Part shown: piece after piece, positions 1 to 10,500 of the stretch | Layout: every line of letters begins with the position of its first letter | Numbering within the stretch: the stretch's first letter is position 1 | NCBI GenBank assembly: GCA_033064195.1 | Contig: JARBJD010000122.1 | Coordinates: 62,001 to 126,000, forward strand | Source of the DNA: Blattamonas nauphoetae | Lineage: Eukaryota; Preaxostyla; Oxymonadida | DNA length: 64,000 nt | Direction of reading: 5' to 3' | The notes under the pieces: model-generated | Told to the model about the DNA's origin: nothing | The model's database searches: none | What the model saw: only the letters and a program-made list of their open reading frames with translations | Translations under genes and position numbers: made by a program

Positions 1-760
1 TTAGTGTGATGCTGACAACTTCCCCGAATCATCGCGATCGTACGAGTTCTCTTGACACTCGACAGAATGTCGTTCTGATTCTGGTGAATGGTTGTCATTT
101 CCGTGAATATGAAGCAGCAGAGACAGAAACAGTTGGGACGAACAATCTCAACACTTGGTATCCTTCACGTTTTCATATGTATGATGAACTATCTCTCCAC
201 TCTGTAATGACTTTTCTACCTCCGAACAACAGGAAAATGGACATTATGTATCGTTGACACGCAATCGATCGTGAAAGGCGTCGTATGGATCTGTAGATCC
301 TATTTCAGGCCCGACCAACGCGATCAGGACACCTGAACACCTATCAAACTCACAAACCTCATCACTCCACCACTTTCTCCACGCCAAATCTCCCATACCA
401 CCATTCTGCTTTCTCTCCGCTCTTTTCGATCTGTCCGATGCGAAAGATGCCCCACATTCCACATTTTTTTAGCGCTTTCACTTTCGAATGCAGAAATCCT
501 CCGCTACCAGTGGCCTTTGTCACTACCGTCGGACTTTGGAACATAGTCATGGATTCAACCAGAATTCTCGATATCTCATCCGTAACAACGTCTATAAATG
601 CCACACGAAGATAGCCAAACTTTGGGAACCACTCTGCCCACATCATCAGCTCTTTTCACTCTATTTGTTCTTTCGAAATATTTTGAAGAGGAACTAAAGC
701 AGTGTTGAAGTTTTCGGAAACAAAAACGAGACCTAAAATCGAATAGAACAAAACAGAAAA
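1..760. other. Left edge, no supportable gene
   Basis: Short open frames exist on both strands but none has a recognisable domain, consistent codon use or a paralog elsewhere in the window. It may be intergenic or the decayed end of a gene lying to the left. Confidence 0.4.
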
Positions 761-762
761 CA

Positions 763-845
763 GATCTGCGCGTATCCATTTGGATCTGCGCGTATCCGAT
801 TTTTCAGATCTGCGTGTAGCGAAAATCGGATCTGCGCCTATACTT
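763..845 (+). repeat. Four-unit short tandem repeat
   Basis: The core GATCTGCGCGTATCC occurs exactly at 763 and 783 and in altered form at 807 and 829. Spacers are 5 to 9 bases. The third and fourth units are joined by a GAAAATCG stretch that is complementary to the GATTTTTC before the third unit, so the array can also fold. Confidence 0.75.
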
Positions 846-935
846 AACCGGATCAGAAGGCTGTGATGGGGTCGGTGTGTGCCCTTAGCGGACGACTCTC
901 TCTGAATGGAGTGATGATGAACTGCATATGGATGA

Positions 936-1340
936 GCGAAGGAGTGCCGCTCGTTTTGGGGGAGAGTGGATCGGAACGACTTCTTCCAGTTCTCCTCTCA
1001 TCTCCTTCTCGTCGACATCTCCCGACAACTGCTTCGCGATCCAAGGTATCTCACCGACAAACACAACGACAGTGCAAGCAAGTACTTCCTCGCCTTCGAT
1101 GCCACTTCTTTCGGTTGTGTCGGCTCCGCGCTCGATGGAGCTGGCACATTGCGAGTTGAAAGATTGTGGCTCACTCTCGTCGACTGGAACCCCAATGAAC
1201 TCGATTGTGCACGTGGTGTCGAACTGCTTCTTCATAGCATGTTTCCCTTCGTCTTCCTCATCATCGTCGTCGACTGCTCCTCGAGGTTGGCATCCAAGGT
1301 GGATCAGTGCTCTTCTTTGGGTGGCATTTTTTCATCATGA
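936..1340 (+). other. Possible orphan exon or gene remnant
   Basis: One frame stays open from about 936 to 1340 and reads like ordinary protein (a W-G-R-V-D-R-N-D start, then a hydrophobic/charged mix), ending TGA. It has no ATG at its beginning and no flanking exon I can attach. It lies just outside arm A of the inverted duplication, so it may be a fragment of a gene cut by that rearrangement. No family recognised. Confidence 0.25.
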
Positions 1341-1389
1341 ACGAAAAGAAGTAGATTCGACTCGCTCCCAACAGATTATGGGTCTCTGA

Positions 1390-1675
1390 TGAACTATAGT
1401 TGAAAACGCTGATGAACTATAGTCAGTCCCCATACTCTCACCTCTGAAATATGATCATCTCGTCTGTTGGTCGCTGCATGTCTGCCCATTCTGGTGGGCT
1501 GTGGCTCATCGACAGATGCGAATGTCTCTTCTTTCTTCGAATACTTCTTCTTTCTCGTCTTGATTGGTACTTGATTTTGTTGATTGCTGAAGATGATCAC
1601 TTTCGTGCTTTCAATCATTCTCCGCTTTTTCCTTTTTCTTCCTTTCCTGCTTTAATTCTCCACTTTTCTCCTCCC
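1390..1675. other. Gene-free stretch beside arm A
   Basis: Pyrimidine-rich on the plus strand (TTTC/TTCC runs), with a short direct repeat GATGAACTATAGT at its left edge. Nothing coding seen. The inverted duplication begins at its right end. Confidence 0.4.
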
Positions 1676-1735
1676 TCTTTCTTTCATTCTTTCGTTCATT
1701 CTCCAGATTTTTTCTGTTTTTCTTGATTTCCCCTT

Positions 1736-1809
1736 CTTCACATTCTTCTTTCGGCGGTCTGTGCTTGACAGGTCGCTGTTGGACGAGAGTCTGTCAAGGA
1801 GATTCCTTG
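1736..1809 (-). repeat. Dispersed hairpin-bearing short repeat, copy 1
   Basis: About 74 bases starting (minus strand) with the perfect hairpin CAAGG-loop-CCTTG, then a TCG...CGA mini-stem and a CCTGTCAA motif. The copy at 47697-47770 comes with the inverted duplication, but a third, diverged copy lies at 60641-60715 in unrelated DNA. Conserved stems in the diverged copy suggest a structured RNA or a small mobile repeat. Confidence 0.5.
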
Positions 1810-2009
1810 GTCCGCCCTTATTCATCATTTCGCTCATCAGAACAGACACCCACTTCTCCACAACATGATTTCCTCTTTTCCCTCTTCGTTTGTTGAAGAT
1901 GAGACCGAGCCCAAAAGAAATATGAATCTGAGTGGTTAATGATTGAAGTGACCGATTTAGCTGAATAATAATGTCCTTGTATGTGACAATTCGCAGAAAA
2001 TGAGTCAGT

Positions 2010-2597
2010 TTATGTCTTCTTCTCCAGCGCCATGCACAGCGTCACTTCCTTCGTTTCCATGTAACTCGGGGGATAGAACTCCCATGTCGGCAGCGTCCAG
2101 CTCAGCTTGTGCTCGGGATTCTTCTTTGCCCACTCCCCGTACACATACGCATAGGCTTCGCCGAGTTGATCAACTTTTGTGTTCACCTGAACGTATGTCT
2201 GCCCCTCCACCACAACCTCTTCCATTCCCGCTGGAATTGCTTCCTCGTTGGTCACTGGTTTCACAGCCCAGTATTGGTACGGATCCTCTGCGTTCTCAGT
2301 GATCATGACATTCACTCCGATCGTTCCTGGATACGCACCTGTCACCTCATCCATCCGAGGCACAAAGTCCAACCACAGCTTCCCCGCCTTTTCCGGGATG
2401 TTTGCCATTGTCGCCATCGTTTTTATCCCAATCCCGCGGATTCGACCGTACTTTTTGATTTGAACGGTGAAGTCATCTTTCTCCGCCTTCTTTTCGGCTG
2501 TCTGGGACGCAACCGTGGTTGTCTTCTCGTCAAGCGAGGGCTGCTTGGACAGCTCGGCAGTTTTGTCGTTGACTGTTGGTGTGGTAGACTTGGGCAT
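2010..2597 (-). CDS. GyrI-like / AraC effector-binding-domain protein, left copy
   Basis: A 195-residue intronless protein. Residues 1-45 are a low-complexity Thr/Lys/Glu leader. From about residue 46 the chain reads as a GyrI-like (AraC-type effector-binding, Cass2-like) fold: an opening strand ending in R-G-I-G-I-K-T, a GKLWxDF helix, then I-P-A-G-M-E-E-V-V and a late Y-x-x-x-Y-G-E-W helix followed by W-E-F-Y. In bacteria such domains bind small hydrophobic or cationic ligands; no DNA-binding domain is attached here, so a ligand-binding role is inferred. ATG at 2597, stop at 2010. The inverted copy at 46909-47496 has the same length and only scattered substitutions, so both copies appear to be under constraint. 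The family is mostly bacterial, which hints at old lateral transfer. Confidence 0.82.
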   Translation of the reverse strand: MPKSTTPTVNDKTAELSKQPSLDEKTTTVASQTAEKKAEKDDFTVQIKKYGRIRGIGIKTMATMANIPEKAGKLWLDFVPRMDEVTGAYPGTIGVNVMITENAEDPYQYWAVKPVTNEEAIPAGMEEVVVEGQTYVQVNTKVDQLGEAYAYVYGEWAKKNPEHKLSWTLPTWEFYPPSYMETKEVTLCMALEKKT

Positions 2598-2949
2598 TTA
2601 TTATGATGGGATGAGTGTTTGATCATTAGGGCGTCCGAGCCCTCTCCAGAGGAGTGAAATCGGTGGAATAATGGAAGATAGACCTGAACATGTGGAATGA
2701 GTGATATGACCAAGCTTATCTAAGGACAATGTGAATGTGGACAGAGAAAGAGGAGTGATTGTGAAAGTTGACTTCATTTGACTAGTAGTAACAGAATTTG
2801 TGGATCATTCTTGCTCTATCGATTGTGACTGCTTGTATTACCGTTTCGGGAAGAAGTTAGATCTGATTGCTCAAAAGTTGAGAGAAGATGTCAGAAGACC
2901 GGACAAAGTGGGTGGATCATCTTCATCACTGATCATCTCCTGAATCCGA

Positions 2950-3978
2950 ATGGGATCGTCATTGTCGCATCTTTCACAACCGGACACGAGAAATTTGTCG
3001 CAACCATTCTTCACAGTCAACCTGTCTCGAATCACCAACATCTCTGATACTTCTCCAGTCTTTCTCTCCCTTGTGACACTTGTGAAAGAAGGAGCCGTCT
3101 TTGGAAAGTCTGAAACTCGAAAGGCCTGCCGATTGCTGGACAAACTGGCACCTGGACCCAAGAAACTGTTCATTTGTGGCGAGATTCTGTTTGACCTCGT
3201 CCCATCACCGAATCGAACTTGTCGACTGTTCGCAGAAGCAATGGTCTCCCTTTTGTCCTGCAGCAATGAAACAATATCATTCTCAGCGCTTTCATTTCTG
3301 GATATAACACTTGAAATGGCCGACACCCATCGCCGACTCAAACTTGTGGAAGCCGAATTCTTCCGACTCCTCCCGCTTTCATTCTGCGAGCAAGAGAATC
3401 ATCTGAAGCATCAACACATGATTCTTCTCGTGAGGATCATTGTTCGTTGCCTCTCTCAACTCGGCGATTCAATCTATTTTCGGGACTTTTCTGTGATTCC
3501 AGAACAACTACCGTTCGTCCACATCATCTTTTCGGATCTCCTTGTTCCACTTGAGGGTTTTCTGAGATTCATATGTCGCCACTACTCCATCTTCGACGTT
3601 CACAATCCGACATCCAGCTTTGTGACTCTGGTTCCGGATTTATTGAGATACGCTCCTTGCTACGAAGAACTTCACACTTTTGTGCTGCCCCTCCCTCTCT
3701 CTGTCGCCATCACAAATTGTTTCATTCACTTCACCACCGTTGAGATGATCGATCAAGGCCTGTCGTACTTGAGATGGACTCTGTTGATGTGGAAGGACGG
3801 AAAACCAGAAGAGCGAATGAGAAGCAAGGACTTCATAGCCAGTCTGCGAGAGGAAGGTCTTGATGACTGTCTGGAGCACGAATGGACGCTCTCCTTTTCG
3901 CAGGCAGTCACGCAATCGATTTCTAGCGACTCTCTCGAAGTGATGCTGACGTTGGGCGGGAATATGCCTCACACATAG
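2950..3978 (+). CDS. ARM/HEAT-like family protein (arm A copy)
   Basis: A 342-residue, probably all-helical protein of the family that recurs through this window. Family landmarks: an N-terminal V-x-L-V-K-E-G segment near residue 45, R-x-A-C-R-L-L-D-K-L near 58, L-F-x-D-L-V-P-S near 80, a P-x-E-x-F-L-x-F-I segment near 200, and a C-terminal Y-L-x-W-x-L-L-M-W helix. ATG at 2950 is the first in-frame start, because the next ATG upstream runs into a stop within 15 codons. Its partner at 46556-45495 differs at the extreme C-terminus, where the duplication ends. Helical scaffold or adaptor function is inferred from composition only; no catalytic motif is visible. Confidence 0.75.
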   Translation: MGSSLSHLSQPDTRNLSQPFFTVNLSRITNISDTSPVFLSLVTLVKEGAVFGKSETRKACRLLDKLAPGPKKLFICGEILFDLVPSPNRTCRLFAEAMVSLLSCSNETISFSALSFLDITLEMADTHRRLKLVEAEFFRLLPLSFCEQENHLKHQHMILLVRIIVRCLSQLGDSIYFRDFSVIPEQLPFVHIIFSDLLVPLEGFLRFICRHYSIFDVHNPTSSFVTLVPDLLRYAPCYEELHTFVLPLPLSVAITNCFIHFTTVEMIDQGLSYLRWTLLMWKDGKPEERMRSKDFIASLREEGLDDCLEHEWTLSFSQAVTQSISSDSLEVMLTLGGNMPHT

Positions 3979-4032
3979 CGTCGCTCGAGATGAACTGTTG
4001 CTTCTCCTTCATCTCCGCGCAGAGTGACACAG

Positions 4033-4483
4033 CCGAGATTGCGATGACCAGCCAGTCGACGAGGATGAAACATTCGACGTGCCGCCAGCCATCTTCGCAT
4101 CTGGAGTGAAGTCTGACCTCCTCGCATCTCTGAACAGAGCCATCCTGAGTGCACAAGACTCCGAAGATGTGACACGAGTGTTCGGCCAAATGCCATCCTC
4201 GTTCGACGCCGCCACTTCCGATCCGTTCGCCAAGACTGATCAATCGATGCTCTCCCTCGCCTCGTCAGCACCAACTGGACAGGCACCCAACAACTTCCGA
4301 CAGACTCGCCTTCCCACAATCTCGTTCAACCAGTTCCAACGTCCGCGGAAGGACACAATCACAGAGAGCTCGAACAACTCGTCGCCTGCCCCGACCTCGC
4401 CAGTCCAGTTCGACTCGCTTGGGAGTGGAGGAGAGAAGCCCACACTGCCTCAGTCGGATCAGACAAACTCGCCAACAGTGTGA
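4033..4483 (+). CDS. Hypothetical Ser/Asn-rich tail, probably truncated
   Basis: The open frame follows a possible acceptor site (CACAG at 4028-4032) and ends TGA at 4483. The protein is Ser, Asn, Pro and Thr rich and probably disordered, with a short helical start. There is no ATG at its beginning. It abuts the right boundary of arm A, so the most economical reading is the 3' part of a gene whose 5' part was displaced when the duplication was made. No family recognised. Confidence 0.4.
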
Positions 4484-4560
4484 CCAATTTGGGGACAGCA
4501 GGAGACCCAACGAGCGAGCGACTGGAAGTGGCAGTGGCAGAGAACGAAGACTAACTGGGG

Positions 4561-4995
4561 ATGGTTTCTGGGAAGGTCGGAAGGAAAAGCCCGAAGGAGA
4601 TCTCGGTTGCCGAGATTGAGATCTGCGTGACGAGATACGAAGACATGCGGAGCTTCCGGAAAAAGAGGGAAGAGCAGAAGAAGGTACGATTGGCTGAGGA
4701 ACAGAAGATTCTGGGGCGACTGAAGTCAGACGAGAAGAAGAAGCAGAAAGAGAAAGACAAATCAGCGGAGAAGGAGAAGGAGCGGGAGAGAGAGCTGCAA
4801 CGTTTCAAGCAAGAGGAGCTGCGTCTTCTGCGGAAGGAGGAGAGGGACAGACAGCCTGTGTACCCTTCCTCGTTCGTCTTCACACTCGACGGTCAGCTGT
4901 ACGGGCCTTGCCAACTCCTCCGCCTGTGCCTCTTCCAACCGCCAGACTATCGCGTGGACAACAAACTCAACATCGCCACCTTCTTTCCGCGGTAG
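4561..4995 (+). CDS. Hypothetical basic coiled-coil protein
   Basis: An ATG-initiated frame of 144 codons. Residues about 30-105 are almost entirely Lys, Glu, Arg and Gln in heptad-like order (a long charged coiled coil). The last 40 residues are mixed and hydrophobic, with P-S-S-F-V-F-T-L-D-G-Q-L-Y-G. It lies 78 bases after the Ser/Asn-rich frame and could be another exon of the same gene through a short intron, but no clean splice pair was found. Function unknown. Confidence 0.45.
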   Translation: MVSGKVGRKSPKEISVAEIEICVTRYEDMRSFRKKREEQKKVRLAEEQKILGRLKSDEKKKQKEKDKSAEKEKERERELQRFKQEELRLLRKEERDRQPVYPSSFVFTLDGQLYGPCQLLRLCLFQPPDYRVDNKLNIATFFPR

Positions 4996-5269
4996 GACGC
5001 GTCTTTCTTGGTTTTGCATCGCTTTCTTTGTTATCACATCATCTGTCTCTGACTCATCTTTTGACAGCTTCGATCTCCTTTTTTCATTTCTCAGTCTTTG
5101 TTTGAATCGCTCGTTTGGATTCACCTTAAGCAATGAGATGTTTTTCGAGTGAAAGCATTCATATTGTTCAATTCTGAATCTATCTTCAGCTCGAACAGTC
5201 TCTCAATACAGCTGACATTCAATTCTCATAAATATTTGTTAAGGGAATTGATCAAGTTAACCTCCATCG

Positions 5270-7356
5270 ATGTTCGCCAATCCAACTCAAACCATACTCC
5301 CCACCACCCCCACACCTGACCACACATTGGACGGACTGGTTTGTGTCTTTTGAGTCTCTGGTTTTGCATTTTCACGGATTTCATCAATCCCGGATCTTTC
5401 ACTCTTTTCTTTCCCTTTCATGTAATCTTCATCTCATTTTGTCATTCTCCTCGTTATTTCTGGCGTTCTATCGCAGATGGAGGAATTCCGAAGATGTGAA
5501 AGTGAGTTCAAAACTGGAGACGAAACCATCCGACACAAAATCGCACTTTCTGTGCTCACAACCATTTCATCCGGTGTGCTGATTGTCTCCTTTGATTTCT
5601 TTGATTTTTTGGGCAATATTTTGTTTATTGTTCTGATTTACGCAACTTGCTTCTTTATGTACTGACAGAATCCTCAAAAATGAAAGAACGAAGTGAGATT
5701 GGGATTCGGAGTGGATTGTTGGAGAGATTTTCGGAACGACTTTCTTCGAACTGTCCATCCTCCCTTTCTGTGTGTCTCCGTTCTTCTCTCCATATGATCA
5801 TCTTTCCATCGTTTTGTTTTGGATCGTTTTCAGGCAATTCTGTCGAGTGTCATTGGAGTGATGGTAACATCAGTGTCGGAAGGACGACCGCGACTTCGGA
5901 GTGACTTGATTCCTTCCCTCCTTACCCTCTCCTCCGTTTGTTCCTTCTCTTTCTTCATTTCTTCTCTTGCTTGTTCTATCTCCATGTCTCGTTGTTGTTC
6001 GGTTGATCAGCATGCAGACATTTCGTTGTCGACACCAGCCACACACTCGCTTGGGTTTGGTCTCTTCTCTCTTCTTCATCATTCTTTCCTCTCTTCTCTC
6101 TCTTCATCTGTTTTGATTTCTATTGTTTTCCTTTGCTCTGTGTTTGGAGTCTTCTGTGTGGAGGAAGTCTTTCATCGATGGAAGTGGAGGGAGTGTTGAA
6201 TTCAGGCATTATCGAGACACTTTGCACTCGAATCGAAAGCGAATCAAACGCAGTTGATCTTCTCCCAACACTTCATGTTTTGGACAGATTGTGTTCTGGC
6301 CTTCAATCTCACCATGACAACGAACAACTTTCCGAATCGAAAGAAGATCAGTTTTCGCTAACTCGTCGTTGCGAATTTGCGTTATCTCGAATTGAGAAGG
6401 CAGTTCTGGGACTGGAGAAGTCAGTTGGAGGAAAGATTGTTTGCGACGACAAAGCTCGGATACTTCAAGACAGAGTAGGAGGAATGATCGTCCGTCATTT
6501 CCAATCGTCGATCCACTCATCTCAGAAAGAGATTGGAGTGATAGGGATTGACCTGGCAGCGGTTCGAAGGGAGATGGAAGCAGAACGGACAATACTGCAT
6601 CAAGAAAGAGAGGCAGAGAGAAGAGAGATGGAAGCAGAACTAGAAACCGTAAGGAAAGTTGAAGAGGAGAGACAGAGAGAGTTTTCGAGAAAGATGAGAG
6701 AAATGGAAGAGATGAAGAGGATGAACGAAAAATGGATTGAAGAGGGTCGACAGAGGGAGGAAGAGAAGAAGAGAGAAGAGGAAGAGCGACGAAGGAGTGT
6801 GAAGGAAGGAGCAGCATCTATCGAAGTGTTCCAAGACAAATTCACTCTCGCTGGAAAGGTCTTCACCAAAAGTGAAAATTCTTGCTCGTCTATCTTCACG
6901 ATCTCTTTCGGACAAGTCGTTGTTCGAATCACCTTTATTGTCAGGAGCTGGAACCGGAACACCTTTGATGTTGGGCTGATTGCTGCAGACATGGTTGAAC
7001 AGGCCACCTCTTCTGTGGGGTCCTACTCGAATCTCAAAAGAGCTGCAAGTTGGCACCTTTATCCATCGCGTCGATTTGCACGTCAAAATAACAAGGATTC
7101 TCACAAAGGATCAGCATGCCAGGCAGTTGCAGATGGACAGCGAGTGGTGTTGGAAGCAGATGGACGAGAAAGAAAGCGAACATTGAAACTGTCACAAGAT
7201 GGAGAGACACAGCCAGCCTTCTTCTCAAACATTCCTGTCCCCTTCCGATTCGGCATCGAAATGTATAACGCTGGTGCTTCTGTTGAGATTGTATCTTCAG
7301 AAGTGTTGAAAGAGCCATCGATGGTTGGAGGGAGTCTGGAAGTGGTGATGGACTAA
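5270..7356 (+). CDS. Coiled-coil protein with C-terminal SPRY-like domain
   Basis: Five exons reconstruct a continuous 494-residue frame: 5270-5338, 5477-5573, 5669-5769, 5834-5900 and 6206-7356. Donors are GTTTGT, GTGTGC, GTGTGT and GTGACT; all acceptors are CAG. Residues to about 190 look helical and ARM-like. About 190-280 is a strongly charged E/R/K coiled coil. The last 180 residues are a SPRY-like beta domain closely related to the one at the end of the kinase at 24502-26451: both share G-Q-R-V-V-L-E-A-D-G-R-E, the L-S-Q-D-G-E turn and I-P-V-P-F-R-F. There is no kinase domain here, so it may be an adaptor derived from the kinase/SPRY family. The last intron (305 bases) is long for this genome and its donor is the least certain boundary. 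TTGATCAA lies about 20 bases before the start, as in the kinase genes. Confidence 0.72.
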
Positions 7357-7553
7357 ACAGAGCTCTTCTCTATTCAAACTCGCTATCACTTCACTCCTCT
7401 TCATTCACTCCCACTTCTTCAAAAATGAGCAGAATGGATAGAGTATCTGCAGACCATTTCACATTACGAGTCATCCTGATTGTGAGCGTTAGTGGACAGT
7501 AAAACAACACTGTGAAGTGAAAGTGTATCCAAATGAGCCCGGCCAGGGCGATC

Positions 7554-10500
7554 TTACATGCGATTGAGCAAGCACTGTGTTGCTGCGCTCTGAATTGAAT
7601 CCCCGAAACACTTCAGAAGATAATATCGATGGGCAAGGGGTGACACTTGCTCTCCTTCGAGACGGAGAGGAGACGACGAGAATGGGGTGAGTTGCAGAGT
7701 CGGATGAAGTGAAAGAATCGACTCCGAGCAATCGGCACTCATTTTCTTCGCCCAATCGGCGAGGGTGGTCAGTCCATTCCGAAATGCTGCCTGCTTTTCT
7801 GGTGTACTGTTCAGAAGTGATGTCACGAAGGCGTTGTTCTGTCTCATCACCGTTTCAAAGAACGATGAGAATTGGCTGAATGCTGACACGAGCGAAACAT
7901 AATTTGTGACAAACGAATTGAACGATTCAGCTGCTTCGTCGATGATCGTGTCGCGTGAGGAGAGTGGCCGGAACGATGGTGAGGTGTTTCGATTGTTCCA
8001 CGCTTCGGAGAGTTCGGGCAATTTCGCAATCGACATAACGAAATCATCAAAAAGTGTTTGAGTGAACAGAATGAAGTGTGGTGTGGTTCTGGCAGCGGGG
8101 AAGTTTGGTGCGATCTGTGGCTGTTTCATGAACTGTGTCAGACAGCTCAAATATGAGCTGAGAAGCTGGTAAAGGCACGAGCGTGTCTCTGCGCTCTTTG
8201 GAGCTGCGACATCGAGTTTGTTGAGAGACTGAACAATCACAGTGACGGATCGGCACAGGAAAGCGAAGAGTGGAGCCAGTGATGACATGATATGCGTTGA
8301 TGACTGGGCTTTCTCAAAGAAGAGAGAGAGGAGGGCCAAGAACGGAGTCGAGACGGATAGCAGATGAGTTGCGGGGAGAGTGATGAAGTCCTGAATCAGC
8401 TCTGATGGAGCGATTGAGGTGACAGATGGTGGCTGAACTGCGACTTGAGTGGGCATTCCTGTCGGTCTGCCCATTTGAGGATGGATGTTCGACAGATATT
8501 GATTATTCTGCTGCATGCTGCCTTGCATCGTCTGGTATCCTGGCGAGGTCTGTGCGACTGGATTGAATGTATTTTGAAGAGGAGAGTGCTGGACTGGTTG
8601 AGGAACTGGTGCGTAAGTGTTTTGGAGAGGAGAGTGTTGGACGGCATGTGGATTGTAGTGTCCAGGAACGACAGGCGAAGTCGGCATCGGCGACGGTGGC
8701 GACTGGAACCCCAACCCAAACGTGTTCGGCTGAGGCACGGGATTGTTGGCCAGCGGGTTTCCTCTTACTGTCGCGACGATTGTGGGCGGAGGAACATGCG
8801 ATGGTGGAAACTGGGAGGCCTGGACAGTGGACATCAGAGTCTGAGGAGGCACGTGCTGAATTGGTGCCTGATTGGCCCGGACAGTCTGCATGAGTGTTGG
8901 CGGTGGAACTGCATTGAGGACGGTTGGAGCTGAAGTGGAGAAGGTGTTGACGATCGTCGGATTTGGGATTTGTTGTGGCTGGATGAGTTGCTGACTGTGA
9001 TAACCGTAGTTGGGTTGGAATTGTTGATTTGGGTGGAATTGTTGATTTGGTTGTTGTTGGAATTGTTGATTTGGGTGGAATTGCGGATTCGGTTGTTGGT
9101 AAGGAAGATTCATTGTCTGTTGCATGCTGACCTGAGGAATCTGGTTGACCGGATTGAAGTTGGATGGGTGCACAACTGGCGAGTGTGTGACATGCGGCGA
9201 GTTTGAAGGGGCGAACGCTGGAGAGAAGTTAGCGTTCTGAAGAGGAGTGGTTGGAGTGGGGATGACATCAAGAGGTTGTTTAATCAAATTCATCCAATCC
9301 TGAACCAAATGTGGTGAGAGGCTGTTCAAGACAGACGCAATCACTCGTCCAACAATCGCGATAAAGTTAACACTCATCAGCTCCCAAACCCTTTCGATCT
9401 CTCCAATCGGCTGTTCGTTGAGCAGAGTGGCGTACGAGCAGAGTGTTTCGTGAAGAAGAGACGCGTACTCGTCCTTCTCATTCCGAGTCAGTGAACCCAC
9501 ACTCGTCTCAACTGGCCGATCCCATTCGATGTGTCTTCGTGCGTCTCGCCACACAATCGCATCCTGTATCCACCGAATCAAATGGAGAATCGCGGTGCTT
9601 TCCGCAGGAATGCTCTTCTTCCCAAGCTGCTTCATCACTCGTTGTCCAAGAACATGAATCAGCACAGGAGGAGTCAGTCCAAGGTGGACGATCGAGTTTT
9701 GGGTCAGCTGCCACGGGTAGTCCTTGTATTTTGGGTTGAACTCATCTTCGCGCGGTTTGGACCGGAATTGTGTACCGACGATTTCGGTTGACGAGCGAGT
9801 GAAGGTTTCAATCTCGGCGATTCGAGTCACTGCCAGCGAGGCGAAGCTTTGAGCGCCATTTGTGAGGAGCGAGGTTGTCTTTTTGAGGATCCTTTCGCTG
9901 TGCAGAAGGAGGTCAGCAATTTCCAGGTTGATCACGAGCACCTGCAGCTCTTCTCTGAGTTTGGGAGGGTTGTCAATCGTCCACACCATTCTGAAGACGT
10001 CGAAGACGGAGAACGCGTTGTTCAATCCTGCGTGAAGCAAGGCAGTGAAGTGGTGGATCTGCTGGAGGATGTAGGGCGGAATAGAACTGTTCCAGGATCG
10101 AGCCAGTTCGGGGGGAGTGATTTCTGGAAGGAGGAGCGAACTTTCGAACTTCATCAGAAATGAGTTGATCAGAGAAAGAGCTGATTTCACAAAATTTGAG
10201 TTTTTGACCATCCAAGGCGACAGATGTTGGGTGAGAATCTTGTTCAGAAGAGAGGTCAGATTCGTGGTGTGGAGAATTTGGAGAAATGATTCCAAAGGCA
10301 GCGCTGTGAACGCGTGGAAGAGATGGAGATGGACGTGTTTCAATTTGAACTTGTACACTTTTAGTGGCGATGGCTGGTTTGCTTTCTTTTTCGATTTATC
10401 AGCCGAGGGATCAAGTGAAAGACCAGCAAAATGATCAACAAGATTTGACAGGACGGACACGTATTGCTGAATCAGATCTTTGTTGGCGAGGAGGAAGTTG

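Larger units (their letters stand above)
1676..3965 (+). repeat. Inverted duplication, left arm A
   Basis: This stretch is repeated in inverted orientation at about 45541-47830. Matching positions sum to 49506 along the whole length (2010 with 47496, 2597 with 46909, 2950 with 46556), so there is no net insertion or deletion over 2.3 kb. It contains the GyrI-like gene and an ARM-family gene. Identity fades over the last 50 bases near 3965. Confidence 0.93.

Noticed and set aside
6209-6817. A 202-codon minus-strand frame opposite the coiled-coil/SPRY gene
   Set aside because: Leu/Ser-rich mirror of the charged coiled coil; no independent support.
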